Assembly (NCBI RefSeq): GCF_003351045.1
Contig: NZ_QQZY01000002.1
Span: 124,001-188,000, forward strand
Origin: Gaiella occulta
GTDB taxonomy: Bacteria > Actinomycetota > Thermoleophilia > Gaiellales > Gaiellaceae
Direction: 5' to 3'
DNA: 64,000 bases
The notes under the pieces were generated by a model. That model saw nothing but the letters and a program-made list of their open reading frames with translations. It was not told the DNA's origin and ran no database searches. The translations under genes were made by a program, and so were the position numbers. Shown piece after piece: positions 46,303 to 53,134 of this stretch. Each line of letters starts with the position of its first letter. Positions within the stretch are counted from its first letter, which is position 1.

Positions 46303-48900
46303 GTGCGGTACGTCTACGACTACGACGAGGAGGCCCCCGGGGGGCGTGAGCTGCTCGGCGGCAAGGGCGTCGGCCTCGCGGAGATGACCGCGCTCGGCGT
46401 GCCCGTCCCGGCCGGGTTCACGATCACCACCGACGCGTGCCGGGCCTACATGGCGAACGGCAAGCAGGTGCCGGAGGGCCTCGACGAGGAGGTGGGGGAG
46501 CACATCGCGCGCCTCGAGCGGGTCGCGGGCAAGCGGTTCGGCGACCCCGCCGACCCGCTGCTCGTGTCGGTGCGCTCCGGTGCCGCGGTGTCGATGCCGG
46601 GAATGATGGACACGATCCTCAACCTCGGGCTCAACGACGTCTCCGTCGAGGGCCAGGCGGCCTCGACCGGCAACCCGCGCTTCGCCTACGACTCGTACCG
46701 GCGGCTGATCCAGATGTACGGCGAGGTCGTCGACGGCGTCGACGCGCACCGCTTCGAGAGCGCGCTGTCGTCGCTCAAGGCCGCGCGCGGCGTGGCAAAC
46801 GACCTCGACCTCGGCGCCGAGGATCTGCGCGAGCTGATCCGCACGTTCCAGCGCATCTACGAGGAGGAGGTCGGGTACGGCTTCCCGCAGGATCCGCGCG
46901 AGCAGCTGCGGCGCGCCTACCGCGCGGTGTTCGACTCGTGGGACGCGCCGCGCGCGCAGGTGTACCGGCGCACGTACGAGATCGCGGACGACATCGGCAC
47001 GGCGGTGAACGTCGTACAGATGGTGTTCGGCAACAAGGGCGAAAGCTCGGGCACCGGTGTCTGCTTCACGCGCGACCCCTCGACCGGCGAGGCGGGGCTG
47101 TACGGCGAGTTCCTCGTCAACGCGCAAGGCGAGGACGTCGTCGCCGGCATCCGCACGCCGGAGCCGATCGAGCGCATGCGCGAGCGCCTGCCGGAGGCGT
47201 ACGCGGAGCTCGTGCGCACGCTCGAGCGGCTCGAGCAGCACTACCGCGACATGCAGGACATCGAGTTCACCGTCGAGGAGGGCACGCTGTTCCTCCTGCA
47301 GACGCGCACCGGCAAGCGCACGGCGGCGGCGGCGCTGCGGATCGCGGTCGAGATGGCGGAAGAGGGCCTGATCACGCGCGAGGAAGCGGTCGCCCGCATC
47401 GACCCCGGCCAGCTCGACCAGCTGCTGCACCCGATGATCGACCCGACGGCCGAGATCGAGGTGGCGGCGCAGGGCCTGAACGCCTCGCCGGGGGCCGCGT
47501 CCGGGCAGATCGTGCTCGACGCGGACACCGCCGAGGAGCGCGGCAAGGCCGGTGACGACGTCATCCTCGTGCGCTGGGAGACGACGCCCGACGACATCCA
47601 CGGGCTCATCCAGGCGCGCGGCGTGCTCACCGCCCACGGCGGCATGACCTCACACGCGGCGGTCGTCGCGCGGGGCATGGGCCGCCCGTGCGTGGCCGGC
47701 TGCGAGGGCCTTTCCATCGACGCCGCGGCGGGCACCGTCACGATCGGCGAGCACGAGCTGCGCGCCGGCGACGTGATCACCATCGACGGCGGTACCGGCC
47801 GCGTCATCGTGGGGCCCGTGCGCCTGGTGCCGCCGGCGATCGACGAGAACTTCGGCACCATCCTCGGCTGGGCCGACGCGCTGCGCCGCCTGCGCGTGCG
47901 CGCGAACGCGGATACGCCCGAGGACGCGGCGAAGGCGCGCGAGTTCGGCGCCGAGGGCATCGGTCTGTGCCGCACCGAGCACATGTTCATGGCGCCCGAT
48001 CGGCTGCCCGTCGTGCAGGAGATGATCATGGCGGCGACGGAGGAGGCACGGCGTGCGGCGCTCGACCGGCTGCTGCCCGTGCAGCAGGCCGACTTCGAGG
48101 GCATCTTCGAGGCGATGGCGGGCTTCCCGGTCACGATCCGTCTGCTCGACCCGCCGCTGCACGAGTTCCTGCCCGACCCCGAGGAGGCGAGCTCGGACGC
48201 GATGCGCGCGCGGATCGCGCAGCTGCACGAGTCGAACCCGATGCTCGGCACACGGGGCTGCCGGCTGGGCCTCCAGCATCCGGAGATCTACGAGATGCAG
48301 GTGCGCGCGATCGTCCGCGCCGCGCGCGCCGTCGCAGAGCGCACCGGTGCCGCGCCGCTCGTCGAGATCATGCATCCGCTCGTCGGCTTCGGCGAGGAGC
48401 TGCGCCGGCTGCGCGACCTGACCGACCGCGTCGCGGCCGAGGAGCCGTCGGTGGAGTATCGCTGCGGCACGATGATCGAGTTGCCCCGCGCCTGCATCCG
48501 CGCCGACGAGATCGCCGAGGTGGCGGACTTCTGCTCGTTCGGCACCAACGACCTCACGCAGACGACGATGGGGTTCTCGCGCGACGACGCCGAAGGCAAG
48601 TTCCTCACCTTCTACCTCGAGCACGGCATCCTCGAGCGCAACCCGTTCGAGGTGCTCGACCAGGAGGGCGTCGGCGAGTTGATGAAGATCGCCGTCGCGC
48701 GCGGCCGCGGCACGAAGGCCGACCTGAAGATGGGGATCTGCGGCGAGCACGGCGGCGAGCCGCGTTCGGTCGCCTTCTGCCACCGGATCGGCCTCGACTA
48801 CGTCAGCTGCTCGCCCTACCGGGTGCCGCTCGCACGTCTCGCCGCCGCCCAGGCGGCGCTCAGCGAGGCGGGCGTGACCGCCGTCGCCATCGGCGGCTGA
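46303..48900 (+). CDS. ppdK: Pyruvate, phosphate dikinase
   Basis: 865 residues. An N-terminal ATP-grasp part (LLGGKGVGLAEMTALGVPVPAGF, SVRSGAAVSMPGMMDTILNLG) leads to the swivelling domain with HGGMTSHAAVVARGMG, where H451 carries phosphate and T449 is the site used by the regulator. The C-terminal PEP/pyruvate barrel has GIGLCRTEHMF, LGTRGCRLG, GTMIELPRA, SFGTNDLTQTTMGFSRDD and CGEHGG. It interconverts pyruvate + ATP + Pi with PEP + AMP + PPi. The adjacent ppsR makes regulated gluconeogenic or reversible use likely. Confidence 0.96.
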   Translation: MRYVYDYDEEAPGGRELLGGKGVGLAEMTALGVPVPAGFTITTDACRAYMANGKQVPEGLDEEVGEHIARLERVAGKRFGDPADPLLVSVRSGAAVSMPGMMDTILNLGLNDVSVEGQAASTGNPRFAYDSYRRLIQMYGEVVDGVDAHRFESALSSLKAARGVANDLDLGAEDLRELIRTFQRIYEEEVGYGFPQDPREQLRRAYRAVFDSWDAPRAQVYRRTYEIADDIGTAVNVVQMVFGNKGESSGTGVCFTRDPSTGEAGLYGEFLVNAQGEDVVAGIRTPEPIERMRERLPEAYAELVRTLERLEQHYRDMQDIEFTVEEGTLFLLQTRTGKRTAAAALRIAVEMAEEGLITREEAVARIDPGQLDQLLHPMIDPTAEIEVAAQGLNASPGAASGQIVLDADTAEERGKAGDDVILVRWETTPDDIHGLIQARGVLTAHGGMTSHAAVVARGMGRPCVAGCEGLSIDAAAGTVTIGEHELRAGDVITIDGGTGRVIVGPVRLVPPAIDENFGTILGWADALRRLRVRANADTPEDAAKAREFGAEGIGLCRTEHMFMAPDRLPVVQEMIMAATEEARRAALDRLLPVQQADFEGIFEAMAGFPVTIRLLDPPLHEFLPDPEEASSDAMRARIAQLHESNPMLGTRGCRLGLQHPEIYEMQVRAIVRAARAVAERTGAAPLVEIMHPLVGFGEELRRLRDLTDRVAAEEPSVEYRCGTMIELPRACIRADEIAEVADFCSFGTNDLTQTTMGFSRDDAEGKFLTFYLEHGILERNPFEVLDQEGVGELMKIAVARGRGTKADLKMGICGEHGGEPRSVAFCHRIGLDYVSCSPYRVPLARLAAAQAALSEAGVTAVAIGG

Positions 48901-48927
48901 CGTCCGACCGGCCCCTGGGCGCCGGCT

Positions 48928-49773
48928 CTACAGCGTGTAGCCGGTGACGCGGAGGTAGGCGACCGCCAGGCTCGCGATCCCCACCGCGATCACGAGCACG
49001 GGGCCGAGCGCGGGCACGCGCCTGCGCCTGCCCTCCTCGAAGGCGAGCGTCGCGAGGATGCCGCCGAGCAGGCCGCCGAGGTGACCGCCCTTGGAGATGC
49101 CGGGGACGGCGAAGGTGATCGCGAGGTTGAGCACGATCAGCATCATCGCCTGGCCGGCCAGCGATCCCGTGGCCCGGTACTCGAGGATCAGCAGGGCGCC
49201 CATAACGCCGAAGATCGCCCCCGACGCGCCCACCGTGAGCGCGAGCGGGGAGCTGAACACGAGGGCCCCGGCCGATCCTGCGATCCCGGACACGAAGTAC
49301 AGCAGCAGGTAGCGCGGCGTGCCGAGCGCCCGCTCGACGATGGAGCCGAGCCAGTAGAGCGCCAGCATGTTGAAGGCCAGATGGAGGATGCCGGCGTGCA
49401 GGAACATGGCGGTGACGAGGCGCCACCAGTCGCCCTGGTCGACCAGCACCCCGACGAGGACCCAGTCCGAGAACAGCTTGCCGCCCGGGTTGTCGATCCC
49501 GAAGCCCTGCGCCACCGTGATCAGGTACACGAGCACGTTGATGCCGACGAGGGCGGTCGTGGCGGGGGCGGCGACGGCGCCGGCCCTGCGGCGCACGGTG
49601 CGGACGGTGCGCACGGGGCCGGGCGCGGCGGCGCCGACGCTCGCGTGGTCCGGGCAGCGGATCCCCACCGGAGCGAACGTCATGCAGTCCTCGCAGATGG
49701 GGCGGCCGCACTCCGAGCAGGAGACGCGCGTCTCGCGGTCCGGGTGGCGGTAGCAGTGCGGCGTGTCCGACAT
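48928..49773 (-). CDS. Rhomboid-family intramembrane serine protease with zinc finger
   Basis: 281 residues on the minus strand. The N-terminal 40 residues form a B-box-like finger (CYRHPDRETRVSCSECGRPI, CEDC, then CPDH). Six to seven membrane helices follow with LHAGILHLAFNMLALYWLG, the catalytic Ser in VGASGAIFGVMG and the His in GGHLGGLLGG. A full Ser-His dyad predicts an active protease. The TACGCT box of its promoter overlaps that of comB. Confidence 0.92.
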   Translation of the reverse strand: MSDTPHCYRHPDRETRVSCSECGRPICEDCMTFAPVGIRCPDHASVGAAAPGPVRTVRTVRRRAGAVAAPATTALVGINVLVYLITVAQGFGIDNPGGKLFSDWVLVGVLVDQGDWWRLVTAMFLHAGILHLAFNMLALYWLGSIVERALGTPRYLLLYFVSGIAGSAGALVFSSPLALTVGASGAIFGVMGALLILEYRATGSLAGQAMMLIVLNLAITFAVPGISKGGHLGGLLGGILATLAFEEGRRRRVPALGPVLVIAVGIASLAVAYLRVTGYTL

Positions 49774-49780
49774 GGACGGC

Positions 49781-49787
49781 TAGCGTA
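49781..49787. promoter_or_regulatory. Overlapping divergent -10 boxes (comB and rhomboid)
   Basis: TAGCGTA: TAGCGT on plus is exactly 6 nt before GTG 49793 (comB), and TACGCT on minus is 8 nt before ATG 49773 (rhomboid). This is the same geometry as at deoB. Confidence 0.5.
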
Positions 49788-49792
49788 CCGGC

Positions 49793-50491
49793 GTGCGCGT
49801 CCACGTCGCCTTCACGCCCGACGAATCCGCGGCGGCGGCTACCGGCGTCGTGATCGACGTCATCCGCGCGACGTCGACCATCTGCCAGGCGCTCGCGACC
49901 GGCTACGAGCGCGTGTGGTGCGCGGCCGAGGTCGACGACGCGCGCGCGCTCGCCGCCGGCGGGGGCGTCACGCTCGGCGGAGAGCGGCTCGGCGTCCGCA
50001 TCGAAGGCTTCGATCTCGGCAACTCGCCCCGCGAGTACCTCACGGTGCGCACGCCCACGCTGGCCATGTCCACGACGAACGGCACGCGCGCGATCGTGAC
50101 GGCGGCCGAGCGCTGCGAGCGCGTGCTGATCGCCTCGCTGCTGAACCTCGCCGCCGTGACGGAGGCCGCAGCCGCCCACGGCGACGACGTGGCGATCTTC
50201 TGCGCCGGCGTGAAAGGGGCGTTCGCGCTCGACGACAGCTACGTCGCCGGGCGCATCGCCGCGCGGCTCGACGGTGAGCGCAGCGACGCGGCCGAGGCGG
50301 CCGTCCGCCTCGCGTGCTCCTACGGAAGCGCCGAGGAGGCGTTCCGGTCATCCCGCAGCGGACGCAACCTGATCAACCACGGGCCCGACCTGGAGGCGGA
50401 CATCCCGTACTGCGCGCGCGAGAGCGTGCTCGACGTCGTGCCGCGCCTCGCGGGCAGGCACGGCGTCGCCGCCGAGATCCGGCTCGGCTGA
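49793..50491 (+). CDS. comB: 2-phosphosulfolactate phosphatase-like protein (ComB)
   Basis: 232 residues. ATGVVIDVIRATSTICQAL with the metal Asp, GGERLGVRIEGFDLGNSPREY, STTNGTRAIV, and IFCAGVKGAFALDDSYVAG are the ComB family blocks. In archaea the enzyme makes sulfolactate for coenzyme M; in most bacteria with lone comB genes the substrate is unknown. No other coenzyme M genes are present. Confidence 0.88.
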   Translation: MRVHVAFTPDESAAAATGVVIDVIRATSTICQALATGYERVWCAAEVDDARALAAGGGVTLGGERLGVRIEGFDLGNSPREYLTVRTPTLAMSTTNGTRAIVTAAERCERVLIASLLNLAAVTEAAAAHGDDVAIFCAGVKGAFALDDSYVAGRIAARLDGERSDAAEAAVRLACSYGSAEEAFRSSRSGRNLINHGPDLEADIPYCARESVLDVVPRLAGRHGVAAEIRLG

Positions 50492-50585
50492 CACCCGATC
50501 TCTCGCCGCAGCCGTCGAGGTCGTCGACGAGGGAGCCGATGCCGCGTATCTCCATGGTCTCTCTCCCGCGTCCGTTCCGGCCGTC

Positions 50586-50615
50586 TTGACATGCGAACAC
50601 GTGTTCGTGTAGAAC
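50586..50615 (+). promoter_or_regulatory. SOS promoter of imuB
   Basis: A -35 TTGACA at 50586-50591 and a -10 TAGAAC at 50610-50615, 18 nt apart, are the best full promoter in the window. Each is touched by a LexA box. Start GTG is 50626. Confidence 0.75.
50595..50606. promoter_or_regulatory. LexA (SOS) box 1
   Basis: GAACACGTGTTC is a perfect 12-nt palindrome of the Gram-positive SOS type (GAAC-4-GTTC), placed between the -35 and -10. Confidence 0.85.
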
Positions 50616-50623
50616 ATGTGTTC
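50612..50623. promoter_or_regulatory. LexA (SOS) box 2
   Basis: GAACATGTGTTC overlaps the -10 and ends two bases before GTG 50626. It is 17 nt from box 1 centre to centre, so two repressor dimers could bind on partly different faces. Confidence 0.85.
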
Positions 50624-50625
50624 CT

Positions 50626-51822
50626 GTGATCGCCTGTCTCGTCATCCCGGGATTCGAGCTGCGCGCCGCATTGCGCTCCCGGCCGAGGCTGGCGCTCGAG
50701 CCCGCGGCGCTTGCGCCGCCGCCCGGGAGGGAGCCCTTGATCGGTCCCGTCACCGCCGCCGCCGAGGCCGCGGGCGTGCAGGCGGGCATGCGCATGGGGG
50801 AGGCGCTCGCCACCTGTCCCGCGCTCGTGCTGGTCGAACAGGATCCTGCCGCCGTCGAGCAGGAGTGGGAGGGAGTGCTGCGGCGCCTGGAAGATGCGGG
50901 CATCGCGGTCGATCCGGTCGAGCCGGGGGTCGTCTACTTCGAGACCGCGGGCGTCGAGCGGCTGTACGGAGGGGTGGAGGCGGCGCTCGTCAAGGCGCTC
51001 GCCTCCGTGGGCGCTGCCTGGGACGCGCGCGCAGGCGCGGGGCAGCGCCGCTTCGTCGCCCTGGCGGCGGCGAGCGTTGCCCGTCCCGGGCAGGCGGTGA
51101 TCGTCGAGGGGAAGGAGGAGCAGGGCTTTCTCGAGCCGCTCCCGCTCTCGCTGCTGCCGCTTCCGTCGAACCGGTACGCCGAGCTCGAAGGGCTCGGGGT
51201 GCGCCGGCTCGGCGAGCTGGCGTCGCTTCCGGGCGGCGCCGTCGAGGAGCGGTTGGGGCCGGAGGGGAAGCGGGCGTGGAGCCTCGCAGGCGGGGAGCGC
51301 CACAATGCTCAACCAACCCGTGTGCGCGGGCGATCTCCCGCGGCAGAGCTGGCAGAGACCCTCTCCTTCCCCGAGGCGGTCGCGAACGAGCTGACGTTGC
51401 GGCGGGCGTTCGGTGTGCTGCTCGACCGCTTGCTCGCCCGGCCCGAGCGGGCGGGAAGGCCGCTGCGCAAGATCGCGGTCTCCGCCCGGCTCGTTGGCGG
51501 CGGCTCGTGGCGGCGCGCGACGACGCTACGCGAGGCGACGGCGGAGCCCGGACGGCTGCGGTCGGCGCTCGGGTCGAAGCTGCTCGAGATCCCGGCGCCG
51601 GTGACGGAGCTGCGGCTCGAGGCGGTCGAGCTCGCCGATCACGTCGGCAACCAGCTGGCGCTCGTTCCTCCCGAGGGCACCGAGGCGCAAGGACGCCTGC
51701 GCGAGGGATTGAGGCAGGTGCGAGCGAGTGCCGGCACCGGCGCCGTCTGCGCGGTGGTGGAGGTGGCGCCATGGTCGCGCATTCCGGAGACGCGGGCGCT
51801 CGTCGTGCCTCGCGACGTGTGA
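50626..51822 (+). CDS. imuB: ImuB-like inactive Y-family DNA polymerase
   Basis: 398 residues. The Y-family fold is recognisable (GVQAGMRMGEALATCPAL, LEDAGIAVDPVEPGVVYFET, LGVRRLGELASLPGGAVEERLG). The catalytic acids are gone: the first motif reads CLVIPGFELRAAL, and the second has EPGVVYFET where the Asp-Glu pair should be. This is the ImuB hallmark. ImuB bridges the clamp, ImuA and DnaE2 in SOS mutagenesis; NQLALV late in the chain may be a weak clamp motif. It lies under two LexA boxes with dnaE2 downstream. No imuA/imuA' is seen. Confidence 0.88.
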   Translation: MIACLVIPGFELRAALRSRPRLALEPAALAPPPGREPLIGPVTAAAEAAGVQAGMRMGEALATCPALVLVEQDPAAVEQEWEGVLRRLEDAGIAVDPVEPGVVYFETAGVERLYGGVEAALVKALASVGAAWDARAGAGQRRFVALAAASVARPGQAVIVEGKEEQGFLEPLPLSLLPLPSNRYAELEGLGVRRLGELASLPGGAVEERLGPEGKRAWSLAGGERHNAQPTRVRGRSPAAELAETLSFPEAVANELTLRRAFGVLLDRLLARPERAGRPLRKIAVSARLVGGGSWRRATTLREATAEPGRLRSALGSKLLEIPAPVTELRLEAVELADHVGNQLALVPPEGTEAQGRLREGLRQVRASAGTGAVCAVVEVAPWSRIPETRALVVPRDV

Positions 51823-51925
51823 CGTGGGCCGGCGTGCGCAGAGAGTGGTCGTGCGGTGTGTCGACGAGGCGTCGTGAGGGTGCGCGCCGCAGGAGCGACG
51901 CGCCTGCCTCGCCCGGCGTGCGCTG

Positions 51926-52228
51926 GTGGTGTCCGTGAGCGCGGCCGGAGGATCATGGGCGAGCCGGCCGCACGCCCTCGTCCGCTCCACCGCCGGCCGG
52001 CTCAACGCCCCGCGCCCGGCGCTCGTCGAGGCCGGCGTCGACGGCTGTCCCTGCGTCGTCAACCGTCAGCGCGTCGCGCTCGTGCGCGAGGAGTGGCGTG
52101 TCGTCGACCGCTGGTGGACGGACGAGCCGGTCGACCGCCGCTATTTCGAGGTCGTGCTGGAGTGCGGCCAGAACGTGTGCGTCTACCGCGACCGCGAGCG
52201 TGGCTGCTGGTTCACGCAGCGCGCCTGA
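51926..52228 (+). CDS. DUF6504-like small protein of the mutasome cassette
   Basis: Up to 100 residues. LVRSTAGRLNAPRPALVEAGVDG, VNRQRVALVREEWRVVDRWW, TDEPVDRRYFEVVLECGQNVCVYRD and a final WFTQRA. This family sits between imuB and dnaE2 in many Actinobacteria; its role is unknown. The start is one of GTG 51926, 51929 or 51935. It is 103 nt after imuB with no visible promoter. Confidence 0.75.
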   Translation: MVSVSAAGGSWASRPHALVRSTAGRLNAPRPALVEAGVDGCPCVVNRQRVALVREEWRVVDRWWTDEPVDRRYFEVVLECGQNVCVYRDRERGCWFTQRA

Positions 52229-52242
52229 CCGGCGTTGCGACC

Positions 52243-52500
52243 TCAGGCATCGCCCTGCACGAGCACGAGCTGCATGCGAGCCAGGGTGGGCGACGGTGGA
52301 GAGTCCTCGTCGCAACCCGGGCAGGCGAGCACGGTCTCGAGCCCGCAGGCGCTGCCGAGCGCCGCGAGCTCGCAAGGCGTGTAGACCTGCCAGGAGAACG
52401 TGTCAGCCGTCCCGTCGGCCGGCTACCCGGGGCCGAAGGTTGCATGCCGGATGCCGGAGGAGGCGTTGACCGCGCTCACGGTGATCCGCGCGTCCCGGGT
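52243..52500 (-). pseudogene. Remnant of a class I SAM methyltransferase
   Basis: Minus-strand frame of 86 codons. The first part reads RITVSAVNASSGIRHATFGPG, then TAG at 52423-52425, then DTFSWQVYTPCELAALG and a final RMQLVLVQGDA. Both parts match the last third of small SAM methyltransferases, where an Asn-Ala strand, W-Q-V-[YF]-P-EL and PRMQLV recur. The SAM-binding N-terminus is missing and the stop is internal. The remnant abuts and overlaps the end of the TfoX-like gene, so a deletion joined them. Confidence 0.6.
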
Positions 52501-52844
52501 TGCACGGAGTGATCCTGGCCGAGCGCCTCGTAGGCGAGCGCCTCCCATTCGTCGGCCTGCTGCGGGGGGACGACCACCCACTGCCGGAACACTTCGCCGC
52601 GGCCGGACGGGTCGAACAGGTGCGACCCCGGTACGGAGAGCGCGCGCGCGTGGACCGCGGGATCGGTGAGCTTGAACACCATGCCGGTACGCGAGAGACC
52701 GAAGACGACCCGGCCGGAGCGCTTCACGCACGGCATCCCGAACACCTTGGCCGCGCGCGCCTCCTCGTGCCACGCGCAGATCGCGTCGACGATGTCCTCG
52801 TAGCGGTCCTCGTAGCGCGCCTGCTCCGGGTCACGATCGTCCAC
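52476..52844 (-). CDS. TfoX N-terminal-domain-like protein
   Basis: 122 residues on the minus strand from GTG 52844. ARAAKVFGMPCVKRSGRVVF, GMVFKLTDPAVHARAL, GSHLFDP and FRQWVVVPPQQADEWEALAYEAL follow the TfoX_N/YjbR-like pattern (MFG, GK-F, K, P, WV-VP). The last 13 residues after ALG may derive from the deletion junction with the methyltransferase remnant. The function is unknown. Confidence 0.7.
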   Translation of the reverse strand: MDDRDPEQARYEDRYEDIVDAICAWHEEARAAKVFGMPCVKRSGRVVFGLSRTGMVFKLTDPAVHARALSVPGSHLFDPSGRGEVFRQWVVVPPQQADEWEALAYEALGQDHSVQPGTRGSP

Positions 52845-52850
52845 CAACCA

Positions 52851-52856
52851 AAGATA
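52851..52856 (-). promoter_or_regulatory. -10 box TATCTT for the leaderless TfoX-like gene (minus strand)
   Basis: TATCTT on the minus strand, exactly 6 nt, then GTG 52844. It picks this GTG over the TTG one codon upstream. Confidence 0.5.
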
Positions 52857-52897
52857 CGACGCGGGAGCGGCATCGACGCGCCGTCTTCGAACCGCAA

Positions 52898-52912
52898 GTG
52901 GCTCAGAGCCAC
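52898..52912. repeat. Palindromic repeat copy 1
   Basis: GTGGCTC-A-GAGCCAC. With three flanking bases the 18-nt string CAAGTGGCTCAGAGCCAC is identical to the copy at 55623-55640 inside dnaE2. Confidence 0.8.
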
Positions 52913-52931
52913 AAGCTCCGAAGCGCGGCGA

Positions 52932-53123
52932 TCAGCCGGCGAGCGACCACTCGGCCGGCTCGGGCCACCGCTCGGCATGCGCTGCCGGCACGAGCACCCA
53001 CTCCCTCGTCGTGCGGCCCATGCCGGGCTTGCCCGTGTCCCGCTTCACGCACGGCGCGCCGCACATCCGGCTCACCTCCACGTCTGGATGAGCCGCGGTG
53101 CCGATCAGCCCGGCCCGGTCCAT
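52932..53123 (-). pseudogene. Internally deleted second TfoX-like gene
   Basis: 63 codons on the minus strand from ATG 53123. They contain SRMCGAPCVKRDTGKPGM, then REWVLVPAAHAERWPE. These match both ends of the neighbouring TfoX-like protein (VFGMPCVKR and RQWVVVPPQQADEWEA), but the roughly 35 residues between them are absent. The frame is open, so a miniprotein could be made, but the domain cannot fold normally. Confidence 0.5.
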
Positions 53124-53134
53124 GCGCGGGAAAC

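Noticed and set aside
53098-53134. Upstream in-frame extension of dnaE2 to 52898
   Set aside because: The extra codons cross the deleted TfoX-like gene and have no PHP-domain similarity. DnaE2 starts naturally at ATG 53135 (MTYVELHCHS).
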